Part shown: one piece after another, positions 8,679-16,995 of the stretch
How positions within the stretch are numbered: the first letter of the stretch is position 1
How the letters are laid out: every line of letters starts with the position of its first letter
Made by a program: the position numbers and the translations under genes
NCBI RefSeq assembly: GCF_051958935.1
Contig: NZ_JBQCFP010000190.1
Coordinates: 15,576 to 79,575, forward strand
Reading direction: 5' to 3'
DNA from: Dokdonella_A sp051958935
Lineage (GTDB): Bacteria; Pseudomonadota; Gammaproteobacteria; Xanthomonadales; Rhodanobacteraceae
DNA: 64,000 nt
Notes under the pieces: model-generated
Database searches by the model: none
Seen by the model: only the letters and a program-made list of their open reading frames with translations
What the model was told of the DNA's origin: nothing

Positions 8679-9971
8679 TCAGGCTCGGCGCGTTGCCGCC
8701 CATTCACGCACCGCGAGCACGAAGCGCAGGCAGTCCATGCGGCGGTTGTACAGCGGCGTCGGCGCGGCACGGATCACGTCGGGTTCGCGCCAGTCGACGA
8801 CGATGCCGCGGGCATGCAGGTGGTCGAACAGCGAGCGGCCTGCCTCGCGCGGACCCTTCACGCGCAGCGACAGCTGGCAGCCGCGCCGCGCGGGTTCGCG
8901 CGGCGTGGTGATGTCGAGCACGTCGCCGGCGTGCTCGCGGATCAGCGCGTCGAAGTAGGCGGTCAGCGCTTCGGACTTCGCGCGCAGCGCCGCCATGCCC
9001 GCGCGGCGGAAGATCGCCAGCGACACGCGCAACGGCGCGAGCGCGAGGATGGGCGGGTTCGACAACTGCCAGCCGTCGGCGCCCGGCGTCGCGTCGAACT
9101 CGGGTGCCATGCGGAAGCGCGTCGCCGGGTCGTGGCCCCACCAGCCGGCGAACCGCGGCAGCGCCGCGCGCGCGTGGCGCTCGTGCACGAAACAGCCGGC
9201 GACCGCGCCCGGGCCCGAATTGAGGTACTTGTAGCTGCACCAGACCGCGAAATCGCAGCCGCTGTCATGCAGTTGCAGCGCGAGGTTGCCGGCCGCATGG
9301 GCGAGGTCGAAACCGACGATGCAGCCTTTGGCGTGCGCGGCGCGCACGATCGCGGCGACATCGAAGGCCTGTCCGGTGAGGTACTGCACGCCGGAGAGCA
9401 TGACCAGCGCGATGCGCGAGCCGTGCTGCTCGATCGCGCGCACGATCGCCGCGTCCGACAGCGTGCCGCCCGGCTCGTCGGGGTCGAGTTCGATCAATGC
9501 GGTGGCCGGGTCGTGGCCGTGGAAGCGGATCTGCGATTCGACCGCGTGGTGGTCGGACGGGAACGCGTTGCGCTCGATCAGGATCGCGTTGCGCGTGGCG
9601 TCCGGCCGGTAGAAGCTGACCATCATCAGGTGCAGGTTCACGGTCAGCGAATTCATCGCGACGACTTCGTGCGGCAGCGCACCGACGAGTGCGGCGAGGT
9701 CGTCGCGCACGAAGCCGTGGTACGGCATCCACGGATGGCGGCCGCGGAAGTGCGCTTCGACGGCGAGGCGGTGCCAGTCGTCGAGTTCGTCCAGCAGGGC
9801 CGCGCGCGTCGCGCGCGGCTGCAGGCCGAGGGAATTGCCGCACAGGTAGGTCTGCTCGGAGCCGTCGTCGTTGCGCGGCATGAGGAATTCGTCGCGGAAC
9901 GCCGCGAGCGGGTCGCGCGCGTCGAGTTCCAGCGCCTGCGTTTCGAGCACGGCCGTCGCGTGGTCCGCCAT
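8679..9971 (-). CDS. kynU: kynureninase
   Basis: A 430-residue PLP enzyme of fold type I that cleaves kynurenine or 3-hydroxykynurenine to anthranilate or 3-hydroxyanthranilate plus alanine. The PLP lysine is K248 in WCSYKYLNSGPG, the typical kynureninase context, and D222/H225 in FDLAHAAGN contact the cofactor. Also conserved are TYLCGNSLGLQP near the N-terminus, RNAFPSDHHAVESQ, and the C-terminal PTPLYN substrate loop. Start ATG at 9971, two bases from the stop of the upstream secreted gene, so it is the third gene of an ACMSD-orf-kynU operon. Kynurenine 3-monooxygenase and 3-hydroxyanthranilate dioxygenase are not in the window. Confidence 0.95.
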   Translation of the reverse strand: MADHATAVLETQALELDARDPLAAFRDEFLMPRNDDGSEQTYLCGNSLGLQPRATRAALLDELDDWHRLAVEAHFRGRHPWMPYHGFVRDDLAALVGALPHEVVAMNSLTVNLHLMMVSFYRPDATRNAILIERNAFPSDHHAVESQIRFHGHDPATALIELDPDEPGGTLSDAAIVRAIEQHGSRIALVMLSGVQYLTGQAFDVAAIVRAAHAKGCIVGFDLAHAAGNLALQLHDSGCDFAVWCSYKYLNSGPGAVAGCFVHERHARAALPRFAGWWGHDPATRFRMAPEFDATPGADGWQLSNPPILALAPLRVSLAIFRRAGMAALRAKSEALTAYFDALIREHAGDVLDITTPREPARRGCQLSLRVKGPREAGRSLFDHLHARGIVVDWREPDVIRAAPTPLYNRRMDCLRFVLAVREWAATRRA

Positions 9972-9973
9972 CG

Positions 9974-10495
9974 TCAGTGCTTCAGCGATGCGACGACCGA
10001 AGCGCAGGCCGCGTCGAACTCGCTGTTCCACGTGGCCGGCGTCGTCGCGAGCAGCGGCCGCTGGCAGCGCACTTCGACGGCGATCGTGCCGGTCAGCTGG
10101 AAGCTGTCGCGCACGAGGTAGCGGGTCTTGCCGCGCACGACGAAGTACTGGTGCGCGGAGCTGTCCTTGTTGGACGAATCGGTCTCGTAGCCGCCCTGCG
10201 CCTTGGAGCGCTCGAACTCGTCCTGCACGGTCGCGGCGAATTCGGACGGATCCTTCAGCTGGCGCGTCTTCACGGTCACGTTGGCCGAGTCTTCGCTGCC
10301 TTGCGCGGAGGGATCCGGAACCTGGAATGCGACCGCCTGCGGATTGCCTTCGGCTTTTTCCATGATCGCGGTCCAGCTCGCGGGAACATGGAAACGGACT
10401 TGGTCGCCGTTGAGCGAATAGTCGGTCTTGCCTTGCGCAAGGGCGGCGGAGGCGGTGAGCGAGGCGAGCAGGATGAACAGGGGGGTCGGCTTCAC
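9974..10495 (-). CDS. secreted hypothetical protein between ACMSD and kynU
   Basis: A 173-residue protein with a signal peptide (MKPTPLFILLASLTASAALA). The mature part alternates strands and helices (DYSLNGDQVRFHVPASWTAIMEK... AVAFQVPDP...). It resembles PsbP/DUF1795-like single-domain periplasmic proteins, but I recognise no specific family. One Cys pair (VRCQRP and DAACAS) near the end could form a disulfide. It is spaced 3 bases from the upstream ACMSD stop and 2 bases from the downstream kynU start, so it is co-transcribed and probably translationally coupled. Why a periplasmic protein sits inside a cytoplasmic tryptophan-degradation operon is not evident. Confidence 0.7.
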   Translation of the reverse strand: MKPTPLFILLASLTASAALAQGKTDYSLNGDQVRFHVPASWTAIMEKAEGNPQAVAFQVPDPSAQGSEDSANVTVKTRQLKDPSEFAATVQDEFERSKAQGGYETDSSNKDSSAHQYFVVRGKTRYLVRDSFQLTGTIAVEVRCQRPLLATTPATWNSEFDAACASVVASLKH

Positions 10496-10498
10496 GGG

Positions 10499-11518
10499 TC
10501 ACTCCGTATCGTCGGCGAAACGCGAAAGGGGAAGGCCGAGCCAGTCCAGGGCAGTACCGTGGAACAGCCGGGCCTGTTCGGCGGGGGGCAGGCCGAGCGC
10601 GGCGATGCCGCTGCCCGGCTCCTGCTCGCCGAGCGGGAAAGGATAGTCGGTGCCGAGCATGACATTGTCGGCACCGGCGACATCGAGCAGGTAGCGCAGC
10701 GCGGCGCGGTCGTGCACGCACGAATCGAAGTAGATGCGGCCAAGGTACTCGCGCGGTCCGCGCGCGTTGTCGGTCGCGACGAGGTCGGGGCGCATGCGGA
10801 AGCCGTGTTCGATGCGACCGATCGTGTACGGGAACGAGCCGCCGCCGTGCGCGAAACAGACCTTGAGTCGCGGCAGGCGTTCGAGCACGCCGCCGAAGAT
10901 GAGGCAGCAGACCGCGCGCGACTGTTCCGCCGGCATGCCGACGAGCCAGGGCAGCCAGTACTTGGGCATCGACGCGGCACCCATCATGTCCCACGGGTGC
11001 ACGAGGATCGCGGCGCCGATCTCGGCGGCGGCCTCGAAGAACGGGAACAGCTCCGGCGCGTCCAGGTTCCAGTTCTCGCAATGCGAACCGATCTGCACGC
11101 CGGACAAGCCGAGTTGTTCGATGCAGCGCTCCATCTCCTGGATCGCCAGCGTCGGCGACTGCAGCGGAACCGTGCCGATGCCCGCGTAGTGGCGCGGATA
11201 GCGGCGGCAGAGCTCGGCCGTGTGGTCGTTCAAGTGGCGGTGCAGTTCGAGCGCCTGGTTGGGCTTGGCCCAGTAGGAGAACAGCACGGGCACGGTGGAG
11301 ACGACCTGTACATCGACGCCGAACCTGGCGTAGTCGGCGATGCGCACTTCCGGATCGAACGCATTCGCCCAGACTTCACGGAAGAACTTGCCGTCCTTGT
11401 AGATGCGATGGCGCCCCTCGGTTCGGACCATGACCGGGAAGCGGTCATCGCCGTACTTTTCGGCGAGATTGGGCCAGTCGGGCGGTAGGATGTGCGCGTG
11501 GGTGTCGATCTTGAGCAT
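10499..11518 (-). CDS. 2-amino-3-carboxymuconate-6-semialdehyde decarboxylase (amidohydrolase)
   Basis: A 339-residue metal-dependent amidohydrolase of the ACMSD subfamily. It decarboxylates 2-amino-3-carboxymuconate semialdehyde, steering kynurenine-pathway carbon away from quinolinate. H7 and H9 of DTHAHILPPDW bind zinc. Further ligands are expected in LVHPWDMMGA and in the catalytic LGTDYPFPLGE near the C-terminus, all visible. The characteristic KDGKFFREVWANAFDPEVRI and SHCENWNLD blocks separate ACMSD from other amidohydrolases. The length equals that of known ACMSD (about 335). Start at 11518, first gene of the operon with the secreted hypothetical and kynU. Confidence 0.9.
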   Translation of the reverse strand: MLKIDTHAHILPPDWPNLAEKYGDDRFPVMVRTEGRHRIYKDGKFFREVWANAFDPEVRIADYARFGVDVQVVSTVPVLFSYWAKPNQALELHRHLNDHTAELCRRYPRHYAGIGTVPLQSPTLAIQEMERCIEQLGLSGVQIGSHCENWNLDAPELFPFFEAAAEIGAAILVHPWDMMGAASMPKYWLPWLVGMPAEQSRAVCCLIFGGVLERLPRLKVCFAHGGGSFPYTIGRIEHGFRMRPDLVATDNARGPREYLGRIYFDSCVHDRAALRYLLDVAGADNVMLGTDYPFPLGEQEPGSGIAALGLPPAEQARLFHGTALDWLGLPLSRFADDTE

Positions 11519-11711
11519 GCGGGACGGGAGTGTACCCGCATGCGCGCCGTGGCGGACCCGCGCGGCGAAAAAAGTCCACCACCAAAGTGGGCCGTGGCCC
11601 ACCGGCTTGCACGACCAACCCGGGCATCCGCACGCAGGCGCCATTGCGAAACGCCAACGCGCGCCGTGAGACTCGCCGCCAGGCGCCGCGCTTTACCGGC
11701 GCGCTCGTGCC

Positions 11712-11758
11712 GCTGCGACCCACCCTGCGGAATGACGACGCCGGAGGGTGGTCGCAGC
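11712..11758. repeat. long imperfect hairpin downstream of the ABC exporter operon
   Basis: The arms GCTGCGACCCACCCT (11712-11726) and AGGGTGGTCGCAGC (11745-11758) pair over 14 bp with one bulged C, around an 18-base loop. It begins 18 bases past the stop of the last ABC permease, so it could end that transcript, but there is no T-run; a REP-like element is the alternative. In the same 257-base gap a smaller perfect hairpin GTGGGCC/GGCCCAC sits at 11587-11602, next to an A6 tract at about 11569. No ORF is credible there. Confidence 0.55.
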
Positions 11759-11775
11759 CAAGGGAATGCGCGGAC

Positions 11776-13101
11776 TCACAGTTCGCGCAACGCGGTCGTC
11801 ACCGGCAGGCGCGCCGCGCGCAGCGCCGGGTAGAGACCGCCGATGAAGCCGATCGCGAGCGCCCACTTGAGGCCGGTCCACAGCACCGCAGGCGCGACGT
11901 TGAACTGGAATGTGAGCTGCCCGGTCGTGCCGGCGGCGAGCGTCGAGGCGGTGTAACCATTGAACACGAGCCACGCGACGAGCCCGCCGAGCACGCCGCC
12001 GACGAGGGCGAGCAGCATCGTCTCGAGCATGATCGCGACGACGACCGGCACGCCGCGGAAACCGATCGCGCGCAAGGTCGCGATCTCGCGCGCCCGCGTC
12101 GCCACCGCCGCGAACATCGTGTTGAGTGCACCGAACACCGCGCCGATTGCCATGATCGCGCCGACCACGATGCCGATCGCGGTGATCACTTTCGACGTGC
12201 CTTCCGACTGCTTGCTGAAATAGTTGACGGTGGTGTCGACGTCGACCTGCAGGCGCGGATCGGATACGAGCGCGGCCTTGAACGGTTCGAAGGCCTCGGG
12301 CCCGGTCAGGCGCGCGAACACCGAGGTCGAGCTGTTCGCGCCATTCGGCCGATAGGTCGGCCCGACCACGTCGGCATCACCCCACAGTTCCGATTCCATC
12401 GCATCCTTCGACTCGAAGATGCCGACGATCTTCCACATCTGGTTGCCGAGCTTGATCTCATGGTCGACCTCGAGACCGTCGAACTGCCGCTGCGCGCCCC
12501 TGCCCGCGACGAGTTCGCGCAGGCCGGGCGTGAACCTGCGACCTTCGACGATTTTCGCATTCGTGCGCAGCTTCCACGCCATCTCGCCGATGCCACGCAA
12601 CTGCACGCTGCCGAAGTCCTCTTCGGGGTTGCCGCCCTTCATCGGCAGATTCGCTGCGACGACGAGTTCGGGCGACGCGATCGGCCGACCCTGCTCGTCC
12701 CTGGCGATGCCCGGTGCCTGCGCGATGACGACCGCGGCGTCGTGGCCGAGCACCGAGGAGACCTCCGACGCCGACGCGCCGCGCAGCACGATCGCGGTGT
12801 CCTCGCCACCGGTCCGGCGCAGCGTCTCGCGATAGCCATTGGCCATCGCGAGCATCGCGACGAGCACGGCGACCACGCCGGCGATGCCGACGACGATGAC
12901 CGCGGACGAGCCGAGCCGCTCGCGAAGGGTACTGACGCCGATCGCCGTGACCGAAGCCGCCTGGCGACCGCGTCGCGTCAGCGCCATCCACAGGCCGAGC
13001 ACGAGCGCGAGCAGCACCAGGCCCGGCCAGGGCAGGACGAGAAACACGACCACGCCGACGATGACGACGATGAACGTGGCGAGTCCAATCAGGAATTTCA
13101 T
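11776..13101 (-). CDS. ABC transporter permease, FtsX/MacB type (second permease)
   Basis: A 441-residue inner-membrane protein. Two hydrophobic stretches open the protein (about 3-40), followed by a membrane segment near 68-90, a large periplasmic MacB_PCD-like domain, and three C-terminal helices of the FtsX permease domain (from about TSKVITAIGIVVGAIMAIG). ATLRAIGFRG after the first C-terminal helix is the coupling-helix sequence that contacts the ATPase. GGAG 8 bases before the ATG marks the start. It is the last gene of the adaptor-ATPase-permease-permease operon, 11 bases after the first permease. The first permease is a distinct paralogue, so the transporter is probably a heterodimer. 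Confidence 0.87.
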   Translation of the reverse strand: MKFLIGLATFIVVIVGVVVFLVLPWPGLVLLALVLGLWMALTRRGRQAASVTAIGVSTLRERLGSSAVIVVGIAGVVAVLVAMLAMANGYRETLRRTGGEDTAIVLRGASASEVSSVLGHDAAVVIAQAPGIARDEQGRPIASPELVVAANLPMKGGNPEEDFGSVQLRGIGEMAWKLRTNAKIVEGRRFTPGLRELVAGRGAQRQFDGLEVDHEIKLGNQMWKIVGIFESKDAMESELWGDADVVGPTYRPNGANSSTSVFARLTGPEAFEPFKAALVSDPRLQVDVDTTVNYFSKQSEGTSKVITAIGIVVGAIMAIGAVFGALNTMFAAVATRAREIATLRAIGFRGVPVVVAIMLETMLLALVGGVLGGLVAWLVFNGYTASTLAAGTTGQLTFQFNVAPAVLWTGLKWALAIGFIGGLYPALRAARLPVTTALREL

Positions 13102-13112
13102 GCCGTTCTCCT

Positions 13113-14273
13113 TCAGCGTCCGGCCAGCGCATCGACGATGTTGAGGCGCATCGCGCGGATCGCCGGCACCGCGCCGACGACCACGCCGATCACGACGGCG
13201 AGCACGACGCCGAGTCCCCAGCTCTTCGCGCCGACGTGCGCACCATTGATCATGCCGCCGCTCATCGCGGGCAGCGCCGCGCCGATGAGGCTCACCAGCG
13301 CGAGGCCGACGAGGCCGCCTAGCAGGAGCAGCAGCACCGATTCGGCAAGCACCATGCCGAGCACCTTGCGGCTCGAAAACCCGATCGTCTTCAGCACCGC
13401 GAGTTCGTTCGTGCGTTCGCGCACCGCCTGCATCATCGTGTTGCCGGTCAGCAGCACGAGGGTGAAGAACACCGCGCCCATGATCGAGGTGACGATGAGG
13501 CCGATGTCGGCCATCTGCTTGATCCAGTTCCTCGTCGCGGCCTGCTCGGTCTGCGTCTTGGTCTCGTGGTCGGAGTTCGCCGAGATCGCATCGATCGCCT
13601 TGGCGATGCGGTCGGACTCGTTGACGTCCTCGACGCGGGTCACGTACCAGCCGACCGAGCCGCGGTTGTACGGCGTCGTCTCGTCGAAGGTCTTCCAGTG
13701 CAGCACGATCATCTGGCTCTGGAACGCCTTGTTGTCCTTCGACTTCATCGTACCGACGATCTGGAAGTTCCAGTTCTTGCTGCCTTCCTTGTTCGGGAAG
13801 ATCTGCGACTGCAGCGGCAGCCGGTCGCCGATCTTCCAGTTGTACTTCTTCATGAGGATGTCGCCGACGAGCACGCCGTCGGCGGTCGCGTCGAATGCCT
13901 TGCGCTCGGCCGGATCGACCTGGACTTCGGGGTAGACGTCGAGGTAGTTGTCGCTGACCGCGAACGTGAAGACCTGGTTGTGTGGGTCCTGGTAGGCGCC
14001 GCCGAACCAGTTCGCGTGGGCGACATCCTTGACGCCCGCAACCTTCGCGATTTGCTGCTGCAGGCTCTTGGGCAACGGCTGGATGAACGAGAGCTTCGCG
14101 CCGGTCTGCAGGCGCTCGGCGCCGTTCGCGGACTGGCCGGCTTCGGCGAACGATACGCGCACCGCGTCGAGCAGGCCGAACAGCAGGAACGCCATGATGA
14201 TCGACAACAGGGTGAGGGTCGTGCGGGTCTTGCGCCGGAACAGCGCGGCCCAGATCAGGTGGAGGTATTTCAT
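13113..14273 (-). CDS. ABC transporter permease, FtsX/MacB type (first permease)
   Basis: A 386-residue permease with the classic layout. It has one N-terminal helix preceded by FRRKTRTTLTLLSIIMAFLLFG, a periplasmic domain of about 220 residues (MacB_PCD-like), then three helices in the FtsX domain (about 270-375). ELAVLKTIGFSSRKVLG is the coupling helix. Inner-membrane subunit of a MacB-like exporter or lipoprotein-type extractor with the neighbouring ATPase and adaptor. The stop is 11 bases before the second permease's ATG. The 75-base gap to the ATPase contains heptamer repeats (14286-14311). Confidence 0.9.
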   Translation of the reverse strand: MKYLHLIWAALFRRKTRTTLTLLSIIMAFLLFGLLDAVRVSFAEAGQSANGAERLQTGAKLSFIQPLPKSLQQQIAKVAGVKDVAHANWFGGAYQDPHNQVFTFAVSDNYLDVYPEVQVDPAERKAFDATADGVLVGDILMKKYNWKIGDRLPLQSQIFPNKEGSKNWNFQIVGTMKSKDNKAFQSQMIVLHWKTFDETTPYNRGSVGWYVTRVEDVNESDRIAKAIDAISANSDHETKTQTEQAATRNWIKQMADIGLIVTSIMGAVFFTLVLLTGNTMMQAVRERTNELAVLKTIGFSSRKVLGMVLAESVLLLLLGGLVGLALVSLIGAALPAMSGGMINGAHVGAKSWGLGVVLAVVIGVVVGAVPAIRAMRLNIVDALAGR

Positions 14274-14285
14274 GGCTTAGCCTCT

Positions 14286-14311
14286 TGAGGGCTGAGGGCT
14301 GAGGACTGATG
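14286..14311. repeat. heptamer microsatellite TGAGGGC
   Basis: Three consecutive heptamers TGAGGGC, TGAGGGC, TGAGGAC, then TGATGAA, in the short gap between the ABC ATPase and first permease. The same heptamer recurs in tandem at 21437-21476. Located inside an operon spacer. Confidence 0.65.
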
Positions 14312-14348
14312 AACTGCGTAGGGGCTGGCGGGTTTTTGTCCCTCGGCC

Positions 14349-15041
14349 CTAGGCGCTCAGCCCTTGCTGTTCCACCAGCGTTCCCTTGTCCAGATGCAAC
14401 GTATGGCTCGCGTACTCGGCCGCCTTCGGATCGTGCGTGACCATGATGATCGTCTTGCCGTGCTCGCGATTGAGCGTCTGCAGCAGGCCGAGCACGTCTT
14501 CGGCCGACTGGCGGTCGAGGTCGCCGGTCGGCTCGTCGCAGACGAGCAGGTCGGGATCGGAAACGATCGCGCGCGCAATCGCGACGCGCTGCTGCTGGCC
14601 GCCCGAGAGTTCGGTCGGCTTGTGGCTCGCGCGTTCGGCGAGGCCGACGAGCTGCAGTGCGATGCTCGCATTCTTCCTGCGCTGCGCGGCCGACAGGTTG
14701 GTCAGGAGCAGCGGCAGTTCCACGTTCTTCTGCGCCGACAGCATCGGCAGCAGGTTGTAGAACTGGAAGATGAAGCCGACGTGCTCGGAGCGCCACTTCG
14801 CGAGCGCACCCTCGCCGAGGCGGTCGATGCGATCACCACCGACGCTGATGCTGCCGTCGGTGGGCGAATCGAGGCCGCCGATGAGGTTCAGCAGCGTCGT
14901 CTTGCCGGAACCGGACGGACCCATCAACGCGAGGAAGTCGCCCTTCGCGATGTCGAGTTCGATGTGGTGCAGCACCTCGACCTTCTGCTTGCCGCGCTCG
15001 TACACCTTGCTGACGTTGCGGATCTCGACCAGGTTTGCCAT
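14349..15041 (-). CDS. ABC transporter ATP-binding protein, LolD/MacB type
   Basis: A 230-residue ATPase of the MacB/LolD/FtsE clade. Walker A GPSGSGKT at 41-48, signature LSGGQQQR at 145-152, Walker B LLVCDEPTGDLD from 165, and the H-loop VTHDP with H203. All catalytic residues are present. It would energise the two downstream FtsX-type permeases. It sits second in the operon, after the periplasmic adaptor, the usual order for MacA/MacB-like tripartite pumps. No outer-membrane TolC gene is nearby, so the exit duct must be encoded elsewhere. Confidence 0.94.
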   Translation of the reverse strand: MANLVEIRNVSKVYERGKQKVEVLHHIELDIAKGDFLALMGPSGSGKTTLLNLIGGLDSPTDGSISVGGDRIDRLGEGALAKWRSEHVGFIFQFYNLLPMLSAQKNVELPLLLTNLSAAQRRKNASIALQLVGLAERASHKPTELSGGQQQRVAIARAIVSDPDLLVCDEPTGDLDRQSAEDVLGLLQTLNREHGKTIIMVTHDPKAAEYASHTLHLDKGTLVEQQGLSA

Positions 15042-15184
15042 GACGGTAGTCCTCGGATGTGCAGTCGTTCATCGGTCGCGCCGTCGCACGGCGCACGAAC
15101 GCGGGTCGCGGCCCGCGGTACCGGCGGGCCTCGCCCGCCCCTGCCCTTTTGCGCGCCGCCCCGGCCGCGTCTCTTGCGCGTTCG

Positions 15185-16426
15185 TTACTTCCTGATCGCG
15201 ACACGCGCGCCGTCGACGAGTTCCGCCGTCGGCTGGCGCACGATGCGCGTGCCGAGGCCGATCCCTTCGACGAGGCGCTGGTCGGCGTAGGTCTGTCCCG
15301 GCGTCACCGCACGCAGGCGCGCGCGGTCGCCGTCGAGCGCGAACACGACGCTCCTGCCGTCGCGCTGCACGATGCTCGACGACGGCACGAGCACGCCCTT
15401 CGGCGGTTCGGCCGCGGCGGCCTGCGCTTTGCCCGAATCCTCGAGGAACGACACGCGCACGCCCATGTCGGGCACGATGCGCGGGTCCTTCTGCGCCATC
15501 GCGACGCGCACCTTCACGGTCGCCTTGCCACGATCGGCGGTCGGGATGATCGCGATGACATGGCCCGCGATCTTCCAGTCCGGATACGCGTCGAGGACCG
15601 CCTCGACCGGCTGCTTCGCCGTGACGCGATTGATGTAGGACTCGTTGACGTCGACCTCGACCTCGAGCGAATCCATGTCGCCGATGGTGCCGACGCCGGT
15701 GCGCGTGAAGCCGCCACCGGCCGACAGCGGCGAGACGATCTCGCCCGGCTGCGCGGCTTTCGCGATCACCACGCCGGCGAACGGAGCACGCACCGTGCAG
15801 TAGTCGAGTTGCACGCGCGCGCCGACGACGGCCGCCTTGGCCACGTCGACCTGGCGCCGCTGCGATTCGAGCTGCGCCGCCTGCGCGTCGACCTGCGTGC
15901 GCGCGAGTTCGACCGCCTGCTTCGACACGAGCTTGCGCCCGACCAGCTCCTCCGCGCGCGCGACGTCGCGCCGGCTCTGCGCGAGTTGCGCGGCCACCTG
16001 CGCGAGCTGCGCCTGCGCCGCGCGGTATCCGGCTTCGGCCTGTGCGAGCTGCGCCCGCTGCGCGGTGTCCTCGAGATGCGCGAGCACCTGCCCCGCCTCG
16101 ACCCGCTCGCCTTCCTCGATGAGCACGTCGACGAGCGTGCCGGTGATCTGCGCCGACACGGTCGCCTGGCGCCGCGCGGTCACGTAACCGGTCGCCTGCA
16201 GCACTGCGAGCGGGCCGGCGCCGGCCGCGCTCGGCGCGCTCGCGGTCACCGCGTCCACTTCGATCGCCTTCGCGTCGCGCAGGAACCACCAGCCGCCGAC
16301 GGCGGCGATGCCGAGCGCGAGCACGCCGACGAGCGCGCCGATCCAGGCGCCCGCGCCGCGACCCGCATGCTCCGCCGGCGCGCTGCGATCGATGCGCAGC
16401 TGTTGCAACAGATCCGATTTCTCCAT
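15185..16426 (-). CDS. periplasmic adaptor (membrane fusion) protein, MacA/HlyD type
   Basis: A 413-residue adaptor. A cytoplasmic N-terminus of about 25 residues is followed by one transmembrane anchor (about 27-49). The first half of the lipoyl domain comes next (ATVSAQITGTLVDVLIEEGERVEAGQ, about 88-115), then an Ala/Gln-rich coiled-coil hairpin (about 121-195), the second lipoyl half (VRAPFAGVVIAKAAQPGEIV, about 212-232), and beta-barrel and membrane-proximal domains. It links the inner-membrane ABC pump to an outer-membrane channel. It is the first gene of the operon, divergent from the DUF3052 gene. ATG at 16426 chosen because MEKSDLLQQLRID fits a cytoplasmic tail. The 143-base gap to the ATPase holds only G+C-rich inverted pieces. 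Confidence 0.9.
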   Translation of the reverse strand: MEKSDLLQQLRIDRSAPAEHAGRGAGAWIGALVGVLALGIAAVGGWWFLRDAKAIEVDAVTASAPSAAGAGPLAVLQATGYVTARRQATVSAQITGTLVDVLIEEGERVEAGQVLAHLEDTAQRAQLAQAEAGYRAAQAQLAQVAAQLAQSRRDVARAEELVGRKLVSKQAVELARTQVDAQAAQLESQRRQVDVAKAAVVGARVQLDYCTVRAPFAGVVIAKAAQPGEIVSPLSAGGGFTRTGVGTIGDMDSLEVEVDVNESYINRVTAKQPVEAVLDAYPDWKIAGHVIAIIPTADRGKATVKVRVAMAQKDPRIVPDMGVRVSFLEDSGKAQAAAAEPPKGVLVPSSSIVQRDGRSVVFALDGDRARLRAVTPGQTYADQRLVEGIGLGTRIVRQPTAELVDGARVAIRK

Positions 16427-16529
16427 GCCGCACCGCTCCCGCGTGGACGCACAGCCCTCAAGTCTGCCATAGACTGGCGTTGCCGCCGCTGCTGGACAAG
16501 GCGGGCCGATCACGCGACGGAGATGACAG

Positions 16530-16952
16530 ATGTCAGGCGCAGCAACGGGCTATTCCGGCAAACCGGTCTGGCAAAAACTCGGCCTCGCGGCGGAGCAGCG
16601 CGTGCTGGTGCGGCATGCGCCGTCCGACTACGCCGTGCTCGTCGGCACCGAACCAGGATTGCTGCGGCTCGTCGGCCCACGTGCGGCGTTCGATCTGGCG
16701 CACGTGTTCGTGACGACGCGCGCGCACCTCGCCCGCGAACTCGCGGCGCTCGACGCGCGCCTGCCCGACGCCGGGACGATCTGGGTATCGTGGCCGAAGA
16801 AGAGTTCCGGCGTCACCACCGATGTGGTCGAGGACACCGTGCGCGAGGTCGCGCTGCCGCTCGGCCTCGTCGACGTCAAGGTATGCGCGGTCGATGCGAC
16901 CTGGTCCGGGCTCAAGCTCGTGCGGCGGCGCGAGCGGCGCGGCGCGCGCTGA
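16530..16952 (+). CDS. DUF3052 family protein
   Basis: A 140-residue soluble protein matching the DUF3052 family. The opening GYSGKPVWQKLGL, the middle DLAHVFVTTRAHLARELAAL, and the highly conserved IWVSWPKKSSGVTTDVVEDTVREVALPLGLVDVKVCAVDxTWSGLKLV (given here in part) are all present. The family is small and uncharacterised, with a Rossmann-like fold suggested by its strand pattern. Shine-Dalgarno GGAG 8 bases before the ATG. It is followed 43 bases later by the FAH-family hydrolase and may share its transcript. Function unknown. Confidence 0.85.
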   Translation: MSGAATGYSGKPVWQKLGLAAEQRVLVRHAPSDYAVLVGTEPGLLRLVGPRAAFDLAHVFVTTRAHLARELAALDARLPDAGTIWVSWPKKSSGVTTDVVEDTVREVALPLGLVDVKVCAVDATWSGLKLVRRRERRGAR

Positions 16953-16995
16953 CGGCCCTGCTATCCTGCCGCGATCGCCGCCGCGGCCCATCGCC

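Noticed and set aside
8661..11488. Long plus-strand ORFs opposite kynU and ACMSD
   Set aside because: Shadows of two well-identified enzymes on the minus strand.
11587..11602. Perfect GTGGGCC hairpin as an intrinsic terminator
   Set aside because: The T-run on the minus strand lies about 18 bases from the stem, too far for a normal intrinsic terminator.
11530..13935. 801-codon plus-strand ORF across the ABC permeases
   Set aside because: It is antisense to two clear FtsX-type permeases and has an Arg/His/Asp-rich non-protein composition; long antisense ORFs are normal in such G+C-rich DNA.
14286..14311. Heptamer repeat as a CRISPR-like array
   Set aside because: The unit is 7 bases and immediately adjacent, so it is a microsatellite without spacers.
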